A DNA stretch of 64,000 bases, taken from the NCBI RefSeq assembly GCF_049800915.1, contig NZ_JBNAFY010000004.1, positions 1-64,000 on the forward strand, in the 5' to 3' direction. Origin of the DNA: Amaricoccus macauensis_A (GTDB lineage: Bacteria; Pseudomonadota; Alphaproteobacteria; Rhodobacterales; Rhodobacteraceae). This document shows, piece after piece, positions 1 through 15,833 of this stretch (positions within the stretch are counted from its first letter, which is position 1; each line of letters begins with the position of its first letter). Both the position numbers and the translations under genes were made by a program. The notes below the pieces were generated by a model. It worked only from the letters and a program-made list of their open reading frames with translations, searched no databases and was not told the DNA's origin.

Positions 1-393
1 CTGCTCGACCAGGGCGAAGCCGGCGACAACGTCGGTCTGCTGCTGCGCGGCGTGGAGCGTGAAGGCATCGAGCGCGGCCAGGTTCTCTCGAAGCCCGGTT
101 CGGTCACGCCGCACACCGACTTCGAAGCCGAAGCCTACATCCTCACCAAGGAAGAAGGTGGCCGTCACACGCCGTTCTTCGCCAACTACCGTCCGCAGTT
201 CTACTTCCGCACCACGGACGTGACCGGCACGGTCCAGCTGCCCGAAGGCACCGAAATGGTGATGCCGGGCGACAACCTGAAGTTCAACGTCCAGCTGATC
301 GCGCCCATCGCCATGGAAGAGAAGCTCCGCTTCGCTATCCGTGAAGGTGGCCGCACCGTCGGCGCAGGCGTTGTCTCCAAGATCATCAAGTAA
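1..393 (+). CDS. tuf: Elongation factor Tu, C-terminal part (5' end outside window)
   Basis: The reading frame is open from the first base and gives the last 130 residues of EF-Tu, the GTPase that delivers aminoacyl-tRNA to the ribosome. The visible part covers the end of domain 2 (GDNVGLLLRG, then GIERGQVL) and all of domain 3 (HTPFFANYRPQFYFRTTDVTG, ending in GAGVVSKIIK). The family is about 391-396 residues long, so roughly two thirds lie outside the window. A perfect hairpin terminator follows the stop codon, so this gene ends its transcription unit. Alphaproteobacteria often carry two tuf copies, one beside tRNA-Trp/secE as here; the second copy is not in view. Identification is certain. 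Confidence 0.98.
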   Translation: MLDQGEAGDNVGLLLRGVEREGIERGQVLSKPGSVTPHTDFEAEAYILTKEEGGRHTPFFANYRPQFYFRTTDVTGTVQLPEGTEMVMPGDNLKFNVQLIAPIAMEEKLRFAIREGGRTVGAGVVSKIIK

Positions 394-459
394 TCCCTGT
401 CCATGCCGGGCATGCGCCGCGCGCAACCGGCATGGACGAAGCTCTGAGCCAAAGATCAT

Positions 460-487
460 AACGGCAGGCCTGACGGCCTGCCGTTTG
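460..487 (+). terminator. Rho-independent terminator of tuf
   Basis: An 11-bp perfect stem (AACGGCAGGCC with GGCCTGCCGTT) closes a 4-base TGAC loop and runs into a short T stretch, 67 bases after the tuf stop codon. Confidence 0.85.
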
Positions 488-775
488 CAATTCGGGCATT
501 CCCGGACGCAACCTTGCCATGGAGAGGGCGGCTCCCTTCGGCTCAGGATTGGCCCGACACTCCGGACACAGTTTCTTGAGCAGACTGGCAAGTGGCCCTG
601 CCCCGCATCATGTATCCCCCATAGCGCCAAACGGGACTGTCCGGATTACATCTTGGGCAGAATGGGGCGTTTTCCGCTCACGCAACGGTGATAGCTGCTT
701 GTCCTCTGGACTTTCGCCATCCCATTGCGATTAGTGACATATAAAACAGCGCTCAGGAGGTCGGGGGAGCAGGTC
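488..775. other. Intergenic region with no recognised gene
   Basis: This gap lies between the tuf terminator and the phosphatase gene. Short frames across it have no recognisable protein content and no ribosome binding site. It must hold the phosphatase promoter, but no convincing -35/-10 pair could be picked out by eye. Confidence 0.5.
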
Positions 776-1582
776 TTGACCAGCACGAATACAGAGGGAC
801 AACGTATCTATGCCATTGGCGACGTCCATGGCCGTGATGATCTGCTGTCCGGCGCAATCGAACGCATCCGCAAGGACCTTGCAGCACGACCGCATCCGCA
901 GCCGCATATCGTCCTGCTGGGCGATTATGTCGACCGAGGGCCGAACAGCCGCGGCGTGATCGAGCAACTCATCGCGCTGAGGGATGGCGACATCGCCACG
1001 TCCTTCCTGCTGGGCAATCACGACAACTACATCCTTGCCTACCTCGAGGATCCCGAGTGGTTCGACCGCAGCATCCACTGGCTGAACCCGCGCCTGGGCG
1101 GCGACCAGACTCTCGCGTCCTATGGCGTTCTCGACGCGAATGAATACGACCCCCTCGCGACCCATGCTGCATTCAAAGAAGTCCTGCCCGAGAGCCACCT
1201 CGACTTCATCCAGAACTGCCTCCTGTTCGAGAGGATCGGCAGCTACCTCTTCGTTCATGCCGGCATACGGCCGGGCGTGCCGCTCGAAAGGCAGTTCCGC
1301 GAGGACCTGATCTGGATACGCGAGCCTTTTCTCTCGTCGACCCGGGATTTCGGCTTCAAGGTCGTGCACGGCCACACGATCGTGAAATCCCCCGAACACC
1401 TGTCGAACCGGATCGCGATCGACACGGGCGCCTATACATCCGAGAACCTGACCTGTCTCGTTCTGGAAGATGCCAATGTGTCGCTCCTGACATTCGCGGG
1501 TCTGATCTCCTTCCCGATGAGGAGCCGCACGATCGCCGGTGGAATAGCCCATACGATCAAGGAAATGCTCAAGGGGGGATAA
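776..1582 (+). CDS. PPP-family serine/threonine protein phosphatase (metallophosphoesterase)
   Basis: The 268-residue protein carries the full set of PPP metal-binding motifs: GDVHGR near residue 15, GDYVDRG near 49, GNHDN near 80, then FVHAG and VHGHT for the last metal-binding histidines. This family removes phosphate from Ser/Thr (sometimes Tyr) in proteins or small substrates and is cytoplasmic. The TTG at the chosen start is preceded by GGGGGAG at 6-7 bases and puts the GDVHG motif about 15 residues from the N terminus, as is usual. An upstream in-frame TTG at 725 or GTG at 734 is possible but lacks a good binding site. It stands alone between tuf and tRNA-Trp. The true substrate cannot be read from the sequence. 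Confidence 0.85.
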   Translation: MTSTNTEGQRIYAIGDVHGRDDLLSGAIERIRKDLAARPHPQPHIVLLGDYVDRGPNSRGVIEQLIALRDGDIATSFLLGNHDNYILAYLEDPEWFDRSIHWLNPRLGGDQTLASYGVLDANEYDPLATHAAFKEVLPESHLDFIQNCLLFERIGSYLFVHAGIRPGVPLERQFREDLIWIREPFLSSTRDFGFKVVHGHTIVKSPEHLSNRIAIDTGAYTSENLTCLVLEDANVSLLTFAGLISFPMRSRTIAGGIAHTIKEMLKGG

Positions 1583-1702
1583 GCCGAGCCGGACGACCAG
1601 CGCCGCCGATCCGGATGTTCACCAAATTGATGCGCCGGGCGCGTTCTTCCTCTTGCATCGGCCGTCGAGGCCCTTTATCAGGCGCGGTGCGTGCCGGCCC
1701 TT

Positions 1703-1778
1703 AGGGGTGTAGCTCAGTTGGTAGAGCATCGGTCTCCAAAACCGAGGGTCGTAGGTTCGAGTCCTATCGCCCCTGCCA
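1703..1778 (+). tRNA. trnW: tRNA-Trp (anticodon CCA)
   Basis: A 76-base cloverleaf with a 7-bp acceptor stem (AGGGGTG with CGCCCCT), D arm containing AGCTCAGTTGGTAGAGC, a 5-bp anticodon stem (TCGGT/ACCGA) around loop CTCCAAA, and T arm with GGTTCGAGTCC. The anticodon CCA lies at 1736-1738. The 3' CCA is encoded. It sits 24 bases before secE, the usual bacterial arrangement, so it is probably cotranscribed with secE-nusG. Confidence 0.97.
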
Positions 1779-1802
1779 GTGCGCAAATCCGTGGAGTTTT
1801 CG

Positions 1803-2000
1803 ATGGCCAAGACCAATCCGTTTCAGTTCGCCCAGCAGGTCCGGGCCGAAGCCGCCAAGGTCGTCTGGCCCAACCGGCGCGAGGTCGGCCTCACCACCGT
1901 GATGGTTCTGGTCATGGCTTCACTGTTCGCGATCTTCTTCTTTTTCGTGGATCTCGCGGTGCGGTTCGGCCTCGAAACAATTCTTGACATGGCCTCTTGA
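1803..2000 (+). CDS. secE: Preprotein translocase subunit SecE
   Basis: A 65-residue single-span SecE of the short type found in alphaproteobacteria. The cytoplasmic N-terminal amphipathic part contains the conserved VVWPNRREV segment, and one strongly hydrophobic helix (about residues 30-52) follows. SecE clamps SecY in the SecYEG channel of the inner membrane and is essential. The ATG was chosen because GGAG lies 6 bases upstream; a GTG at 1779 would overlap the tRNA end. It lies between tRNA-Trp and nusG, the near-universal order. Confidence 0.96.
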   Translation: MAKTNPFQFAQQVRAEAAKVVWPNRREVGLTTVMVLVMASLFAIFFFFVDLAVRFGLETILDMAS

Positions 2001-2150
2001 TCCCGGATCGCCAAGGGCGTATGTGACCGCCTCTCCCCCCTGAAATGGCGCGTATCGATTCGGTGGCGCGCCCGTTTCACTTGGTGCGGGCAAGATGGCA
2101 GGCAGGAAAAGCGGGCGAGCGGATCACCGCTGAATTGAGGTAAAAACGAC

Positions 2151-2684
2151 ATGGCGATGCGCTGGTATTCGGTGAGCGTGCTCTCGAACTTCGAAAAGAA
2201 GGTCGCCGAAGCTATTCGCGAAGCCGTGGAAACCCAGGAACTTCAGGACGAGATTTCGGAAGTTCTCGTGCCGACGGAAGAGGTCATCGAGATCCGCCGC
2301 GGCCGCAAGGTCCAGACCGAGAAGCGCTTCATGCCCGGCTACGTGCTGGTGCGCATGGAGATGACCGACCGGGCCTACCACCTGATCAAGTCGATCAACC
2401 GGGTCTCCGACTTCCTCGGCCCCCAGGGTAAGCCGACGCCCATGCGCGACGCTGAAGTCGCCCGGATCATGAATCAGGTCGAAGAGGGCATGGAACGCCC
2501 CCGTTCGATCATCACCTACCAGACCGGCGAACAGGTCAACGTCACGGACGGACCGTTCGAGGGCTTTTCGGGCCTCGTGGAAGAGGTCGATCAGCCCAAC
2601 AGCCGACTCAAGGTTTCGGTTTCGATCTTTGGCCGGGCCACCCCGGTCGAACTGGAATTCACGCAGGTCGCCAAGGCTTCGTGA
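2151..2684 (+). CDS. nusG: Transcription termination/antitermination factor NusG
   Basis: A 177-residue NusG. The NGN domain begins with RWYSVSVLSNFEKKVAEAI and includes the conserved MPGYVLVRMEM segment that contacts the RNA polymerase clamp. The C-terminal KOW domain shows VNVTDGPFEGFSGLVEEVD. NusG suppresses pausing, links RNA polymerase to Rho, and couples transcription to translation through S10. GAGG lies 10 bases before the first ATG; a second ATG two codons on is an equally possible start. The 150-base gap after secE contains no gene. Confidence 0.97.
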   Translation: MAMRWYSVSVLSNFEKKVAEAIREAVETQELQDEISEVLVPTEEVIEIRRGRKVQTEKRFMPGYVLVRMEMTDRAYHLIKSINRVSDFLGPQGKPTPMRDAEVARIMNQVEEGMERPRSIITYQTGEQVNVTDGPFEGFSGLVEEVDQPNSRLKVSVSIFGRATPVELEFTQVAKAS

Positions 2685-2876
2685 TCGCGGGCGCAGGGAG
2701 GGGAGCCGGAATTTCACCGCGCGCCCCGGAATGCGCTCAATTCGTTACGGCATGAGGCAGGATGCGCCGAGTGCCGTGTGGGAGGCAAGGGCGGCGCGCC
2801 GTCCGAACCGGACCACGTCCACAACATGGCATGGGCGGACGCGTCCCCCGGTGCCGGAAACAGATAGGAGGCCAAT

Positions 2877-3305
2877 ATGGCCAAGAAGGTTGCAGGGCAG
2901 CTCAAGCTGCAGGTTCCTGCCGGGAAGGCAAACCCCTCCCCGCCCGTCGGTCCTGCGCTCGGTCAGCGCGGGATCAACATCATGGAATTCTGCAAGGCAT
3001 TCAACGCTCGCACGCAGGAAATGGAGCCGGGCAGCCCGATCCCGGTGATCATCACCTACTATACCGACAAGTCGTTCGGTATGGAAGTGAAGACCCCGCC
3101 CGCGTCCTATTACCTGAAGAAGGCCGCCAAGCTGAAATCCGGCTCCAAGACGCCGGGCAAGGCAGTTGCGGGCACCGTGACCATCGCGCAGGTGCGCGAG
3201 ATCGCGGAAGCAAAGATGAAGGATCTGAACGCGAACGACGTCGAAGCCGCGATGCAGATCATTGCAGGTTCCGCCCGCTCCATGGGCCTTGAGGTCAAGG
3301 GGTAA
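2877..3305 (+). CDS. rplK: 50S ribosomal protein L11
   Basis: A full-length 142-residue L11. The N-terminal proline-rich domain, where thiostrepton acts and which is methylated by PrmA, has KLQVPAGKANPSPPVGPALG; the C-terminal rRNA-binding domain includes AGTVTIAQVREIAEAK. L11 forms the GTPase-associated centre with L10 and L7/L12. A strong AGGAGG sits 5 bases before the ATG. The methyltransferase gene prmA is also in this window, near 26 kb. A 192-base gap separates this gene from nusG. Confidence 0.98.
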   Translation: MAKKVAGQLKLQVPAGKANPSPPVGPALGQRGINIMEFCKAFNARTQEMEPGSPIPVIITYYTDKSFGMEVKTPPASYYLKKAAKLKSGSKTPGKAVAGTVTIAQVREIAEAKMKDLNANDVEAAMQIIAGSARSMGLEVKG

Positions 3306-3310
3306 GCGAG

Positions 3311-4006
3311 ATGGCAAAACTGACCAAGCGCACGAAAGCGGCGCGCGAAGCATTCGAAGGCAAGGCCGATCTCTCGGTCGAGGAAGCCGTGGCCCTCGTG
3401 AAGGCGAACGCAACCGCCAAGTTCGACGAGACGCTCGAGATCGCGATGAACCTCGGTGTCGATCCGCGTCACGCCGACCAGATGGTCCGCGGCGTTGTGG
3501 CCCTGCCCAACGGCACCGGCAAGACCGTCCGCGTGGCTGTCTTCGCACGTGGTGCCAAGGCTGAGGAAGCTCAGGCCGCGGGTGCGGACATTGTTGGCGC
3601 CGAAGACCTGATGGAGACCATCCAGGGCGGCAAGATCGAGTTCGACCGCTGCATCGCTACGCCGGACATGATGCCGATCGTCGGCCGTCTCGGCAAGATC
3701 CTCGGCCCGCGCAACCTGATGCCGAACCCCAAGGTCGGCACCGTGACCATGGACGTCACCAACGCGGTCCAGGCCGCGAAGGGCGGCGAAGTCCAGTTCA
3801 AGGTCGAGAAGGCCGGCGTGATCCATGGCGGGATCGGCAAGGCGTCCTTTGACGAGCCGAAGCTGGTCGAGAACGTCAAGGCATTCGTCGCGGCCGTGAA
3901 CCGCGCGAAGCCGTCGGGCGCCAAGGGCACCTACGTGAAGAAGATCGCGCTCTCCTCCACCATGGGGCCGGGCGTGACCGTTTCCGTCGCGAACGCGGTG
4001 GAATGA
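3311..4006 (+). CDS. rplA: 50S ribosomal protein L1
   Basis: A 231-residue L1 with the typical N terminus (KLTKRTKAAREAF), the LPNGTGKTVRVAVFA segment and the C-terminal ALSSTMGPGVTV motif. L1 forms the mobile stalk at the E site. In many bacteria it also represses its own rplK-rplA message by binding a mimic of its rRNA site. The gene starts 5 bases after the rplK stop, so the two are cotranscribed and probably translationally coupled. Confidence 0.98.
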   Translation: MAKLTKRTKAAREAFEGKADLSVEEAVALVKANATAKFDETLEIAMNLGVDPRHADQMVRGVVALPNGTGKTVRVAVFARGAKAEEAQAAGADIVGAEDLMETIQGGKIEFDRCIATPDMMPIVGRLGKILGPRNLMPNPKVGTVTMDVTNAVQAAKGGEVQFKVEKAGVIHGGIGKASFDEPKLVENVKAFVAAVNRAKPSGAKGTYVKKIALSSTMGPGVTVSVANAVE

Positions 4007-4013
4007 TGGAATT

Positions 4014-4250
4014 CCCCGCCCTCGGGCGGGGATGTTCCGGGCGGGGCACTCCCCTGCCCGTCTGTCCGAGACGGTGGGTCGGGCTCATCCGAGCCCGATA
4101 ATTCCTGCCCGAGATGGGGAACGATCAGGATCGATTGGAGCCAGATGGCTCCGGGCGGTTTTGGCGGGACCCGGAAAGCGGACCCGAGACGTGGGGAGCA
4201 TCAGCTTCTCACGAAATTGAGCCGGCGGAGGGGGCAACCCTGATGCCAAA
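4014..4250 (+). promoter_or_regulatory. Probable structured leader of the rplJ-rplL message (L10 leader-like)
   Basis: The 258-base gap between rplA and rplJ is rich in stems. CCCCGCCC pairs with GGGCGGGG at 4014-4031, and a perfect 8-bp stem TCGGGCTC/GAGCCCGA closes ATCC at 4079-4098. In bacteria this position usually carries the L10 leader, bound by the L10-L7/L12 complex to shut off translation. The position fits, and the structure is seen, but assignment to that RNA family is inferred. Confidence 0.45.
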
Positions 4251-4264
4251 CTTGGAGCAACACT

Positions 4265-4783
4265 GTGGATAGAGCCCAGAAAGAAGCTGTGGTCGCGGAA
4301 CTCGGCCAGATCTTCACGGACTCTGGTGTCGTCGTGGTCGCGCACTACGAAGGCCTTTCCGTTGCAGAGATGACCGATTTCCGGCTTCGACTGAAGGAAG
4401 CTGGCGGATCGGTTCGTGTCGCCAAGAACAAGCTCGCCAAGATCGCCCTGAAGGATACCCCGTCTGAAAAGATGGGTGACCTGCTGACGGGCATGACGGT
4501 GTTTGCCTACTCAGAGGACCCGGTCGCGGCGGCGAAAGCCGTTCAGGCCTATGCCAAGGACAACAAGAAGCTTGTCGTCCTCGGCGGTTCGATGGGTGGC
4601 GAAGCACTCGACCAGGCCGGCGTGAAGGCCGTGTCCGAAATGCCGTCCCGCGAGGAGCTCATCGCTTCCGTGGTTGGCTGCATCGGGGCACCGGCAAGCA
4701 ACCTGGCTTCGGCGATCGGCGCGCCTGCCGCGAATATCGCGGGCATCCTTTCCACGCTCGAGGAGCGTGGCGAGGCAGCTTGA
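4265..4783 (+). CDS. rplJ: 50S ribosomal protein L10
   Basis: A 172-residue L10. The N-terminal rRNA-binding domain opens with DRAQKEAVVAELGQIFTDSG and includes the conserved KNKLAKIAL segment. The alanine-rich C-terminal helix (ASNLASAIGAPAANIAGILS and beyond) anchors the L7/L12 dimers. The start is GTG, with GGAG 7 bases upstream; no in-frame ATG would give the right N terminus. A GTG start is consistent with tight translational control from the structured leader just upstream. Confidence 0.97.
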   Translation: MDRAQKEAVVAELGQIFTDSGVVVVAHYEGLSVAEMTDFRLRLKEAGGSVRVAKNKLAKIALKDTPSEKMGDLLTGMTVFAYSEDPVAAAKAVQAYAKDNKKLVVLGGSMGGEALDQAGVKAVSEMPSREELIASVVGCIGAPASNLASAIGAPAANIAGILSTLEERGEAA

Positions 4784-4870
4784 AACTTGGAAGCAACGGA
4801 TGGCCGGATACGTGCAAGACCCGCATGACACCGGACAACTCGAAACAGATACCTGATTGGAACCGAACAA

Positions 4871-5254
4871 ATGGCTGACCTGAAGAAACTCGCCGAAGAA
4901 ATCGTGGGACTGACCCTCCTCGAAGCGGCTGAACTGAAGAACATCCTCAAGGATGAATACGGCATCGAGCCCGCTGCTGGCGGCGCTGTCATGATGGCGG
5001 CAGGCCCGGCAGGCGGCGCAGACGCTGCTCCGGCCGAAGAGAAGACCGAATTCGACGTTATCCTGAAGTCCGCTGGAGCGTCGAAGATCAACGTCATCAA
5101 GGAAGTCCGCGCCATCACCGGCCTCGGGCTGAAGGAAGCCAAGGAACTCGTCGAAGCTGGCGGCAAGGCCGTCAAGGAAGGCGTTTCCAAGGACGAAGCC
5201 GAAGAAGTGCAGAAGAAACTCGAAGCTGCTGGTGCAGAAGTCGAAGTGAAGTGA
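4871..5254 (+). CDS. rplL: 50S ribosomal protein L7/L12
   Basis: A 127-residue L7/L12 with the three expected parts: an N-terminal dimerisation helix pair (ADLKKLAEEIVGLTLLEAAE), an Ala/Gly/Pro hinge (PAAGGAVMMAAGPAGG and following), and the C-terminal factor-binding domain (KTEFDVILKSAG, then IKEVRAITGLGLKEAKELVE). It is the multicopy stalk protein that recruits translational GTPases. The upstream binding site is weak (GGAA), although the protein must be made in excess. It lies 87 bases after rplJ in the same unit. Confidence 0.98.
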   Translation: MADLKKLAEEIVGLTLLEAAELKNILKDEYGIEPAAGGAVMMAAGPAGGADAAPAEEKTEFDVILKSAGASKINVIKEVRAITGLGLKEAKELVEAGGKAVKEGVSKDEAEEVQKKLEAAGAEVEVK

Positions 5255-5259
5255 TTGCG

Positions 5260-5370
5260 CGCAACTTTAGGTTGCGTTAACTATCGTGGACTGGAGACGC
5301 TGAAAAGCGCCTCCAGTCTTATGCGTCTCTCGAAGCGCCTTCGCGTGCAGGGCTCTTCGAAAGACGCATC
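5260..5370 (+). promoter_or_regulatory. rplL-rpoB intergenic hairpins (candidate attenuator and RNA-processing site)
   Basis: Three nested signals can be seen. CGCAAC/GTTGCG forms a stem at 5260-5276. GACTGGAG/CTCCAGTC, extended by an inner CGC/GCG, forms a hairpin at 5289-5318. A long imperfect stem pairs ATGCGTCT then TCGAAG (5321-5335) with CTTCGA then AGACGCAT (5355-5369). In Escherichia coli this gap contains a partial terminator and an RNase III site that set the ratio of L7/L12 to RNA polymerase; the same role here is inferred from position and structure. Confidence 0.55.
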
Positions 5371-5484
5371 GGGAAGGCTCCGGGCGTGCGATGTGGGAAG
5401 TCGCACAAGCATTGGGGCAAGGCGTCTGCAGGACCGAACCACCGTTCCCCGCCGGTAGGTTCGGATGCAATCGAAAGGGTGAGC

Positions 5485-9618
<4,134 letters not shown>

Positions 9619-9668
9619 GGGCGCATCCGGCGCCCCCCTCCCCTGAAACGAGATTTGAGGTCATCTGA

Positions 9669-13907
<4,239 letters not shown>

Positions 13908-13932
13908 TCCGGGTCAAACCGGCAAGATCAAG

Positions 13933-13963
13933 AAGGGGGCGTGGGAAACCGTGCCCCCTTTTT
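13933..13963 (+). terminator. Rho-independent terminator after rpoC
   Basis: AAGGGGGC pairs with GCCCCCTT around a 12-base loop and is followed by a T run (TTTTT with the arm), 25 bases after the rpoC stop. It closes the ribosomal protein-RNA polymerase block. Confidence 0.9.
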
Positions 13964-14177
13964 CGTGCGCCATGATCGACCAGTGAGAAGCCCGAACAAG
14001 GACTGCACCGTCTCGAACGCCTCTGGAGAATCAGGCGTCAATCCGGGCCTGGGGTGGCCTGGCCTTCACACTTCATTCACCCTGATGATCGAAGCCTAAG
14101 CTCCAAACCCCGATTTTAAACAGGTTTTAAGCCGCTCAGAATAAACACATGCCAGATTTTTGCACAGTTGAGTGGCG

Positions 14178-15737
14178 ATGTTTGACAGGGCGGAAACAAG
14201 ATACGCGATCTTCGGCGTCCTCTTCGGCCTGATGTTCCCGGCCGGCAGCGTCGCCTTTGAGCGATATGTAATCGGCTCGCAATTCTCCTCCCTCGGAGAA
14301 CTCTTTGCGCTCAACCCGATCCACGCAATCGTCTGCATGGCCCCCTTCGTGCTCGGCTTCACCTTCTGGCGGCTCGGCGTGACCTATGCCCGCGTCCAGG
14401 CGCAGATGCACCGGGCACAGGAGGCGGAACAGGATCTCAGTCTGATCGTGAAGACCGATACGCTCACGGGTCGCGGAAACCGCTACAGTCTTCGCCAAGA
14501 CATCCGCGCGCTTGAGAAGGACGGCTCGTCGGGCCGCGTCCTTCTCATCGATCTCGACAAGTTCAAGTTCATCAACGACACGCTCGGCCACCATGTGGGT
14601 GACGCGCTTCTGGTCTCGCTGTCAGAGCGTGTGGGCGATATCGTCGCCGGCAAGGGCGCTCTCTACAGGCTCGGGGGCGATGAGTTCGTCGTCTTGTGCA
14701 ACAACTGCGATGACGAAGGTGCCGCCGAACTGGCAGGGCGGATCGGCGAGGCGGTCTCGCAGCCGTTTGATATCTGCAACACCCGCGTTACCTGCGGCTG
14801 CTCCATCGGTATCGCGGCTTTCAGCCCGGAGACACCGGGCATGAGCGTGGTTCTCGCTCGTGCCGATCTGGCGCTCTACGAGGCCAAACAGACCTTTGGG
14901 AACGCCTACAACTTCTACACCGAGGAAATGTCGCGGGAAGCCGAAACCCGGATGCAGATGGAGACCGCCATCCGCATGGGGATGGAGCGAGACGAGTTTT
15001 TCCTCGAGTTTCAGCCCATCCTCGGCGTCGAAGCGAAGAAACTGCGTGGGTTCGAGGCGCTCGCCCGCTGGCATCACCCCGAACAGGGGCTCGTGATGCC
15101 GACCGCCTTCATTCCGATCGCGGAGATCTCTGGCACGATTATTCCGCTCGGCGAGAAGCTGTTGCAAATGGCCTGTGCCGAAGCCATCAAATGGCCGACG
15201 CCGCTGACAGTTTCGGTCAATGTCTCCGTAGAGCAGTTCAAGCATCGCCTCTTCGTCGATCAGGTGCGCGGCGCGCTCGACGCAAGCGGCCTCGCGCCCG
15301 GTCGCCTGATCCTCGAGATGACCGAATCCATCTTCGCGCTCGACACGGACATGATCCGCGAAACCTTCGATCAGCTTCACCGCCTCGGCGTGCGCTTTGC
15401 GCTCGATGATTTCGGCACCGGATACAGTTCGATCAATCACCTCCGCCAGCTCGATTTCGATTACCTCAAACTGGACGGCTCCTTCGCCACCAGCATGATT
15501 GACGATCCCCGCGAGCACCGGCTGGTCCAGACTATCATCGATCTCGCACAGCATTTCGATCTCGAGACCTCGGCGGAAGGTATCGAGACACCGGAGCAAT
15601 TCGAGTCGATGCGCGCGAGCGGTATCAGCGAAGCGCAGGGTTTCCTGTTCGCACATCCTTTGAGTGCAGATGTGATCGCATCCTACCTCGAGAACGATCA
15701 AAAAACCCGGTCGGAAGAGGACAAGGGCGCGGCATAA
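14178..15737 (+). CDS. Membrane-anchored GGDEF-EAL protein (cyclic-di-GMP turnover)
   Basis: A 519-residue protein with two N-terminal hydrophobic helices (about residues 9-30 and 44-66), a GGDEF domain and an EAL domain. The cyclase motif is intact (YRLGGDEFVVL), but the residues five before it read AGKG, so the RxxD product-inhibition site is absent. The phosphodiesterase domain has all main motifs: FEALARW, DDFGTGYSS, KLDGSF, AEGIET and EAQGF. Both activities are therefore possible; which one dominates cannot be decided from sequence. There is no PAS or other sensor beyond the membrane helices. It is transcribed alone after the rpoC terminator. GTG at 14172 is an alternative start two codons earlier. 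Confidence 0.9.
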   Translation: MFDRAETRYAIFGVLFGLMFPAGSVAFERYVIGSQFSSLGELFALNPIHAIVCMAPFVLGFTFWRLGVTYARVQAQMHRAQEAEQDLSLIVKTDTLTGRGNRYSLRQDIRALEKDGSSGRVLLIDLDKFKFINDTLGHHVGDALLVSLSERVGDIVAGKGALYRLGGDEFVVLCNNCDDEGAAELAGRIGEAVSQPFDICNTRVTCGCSIGIAAFSPETPGMSVVLARADLALYEAKQTFGNAYNFYTEEMSREAETRMQMETAIRMGMERDEFFLEFQPILGVEAKKLRGFEALARWHHPEQGLVMPTAFIPIAEISGTIIPLGEKLLQMACAEAIKWPTPLTVSVNVSVEQFKHRLFVDQVRGALDASGLAPGRLILEMTESIFALDTDMIRETFDQLHRLGVRFALDDFGTGYSSINHLRQLDFDYLKLDGSFATSMIDDPREHRLVQTIIDLAQHFDLETSAEGIETPEQFESMRASGISEAQGFLFAHPLSADVIASYLENDQKTRSEEDKGAA

Positions 15738-15833
15738 GCCCCTGTGAGCTGGTCTGCGGCCTGCCAATCGAGCATTCCTCTGGCCCCCGAGACCCGAATC
15801 CCCTAAACGGGCGGCAAGTTTGAAGGAAAAGCC

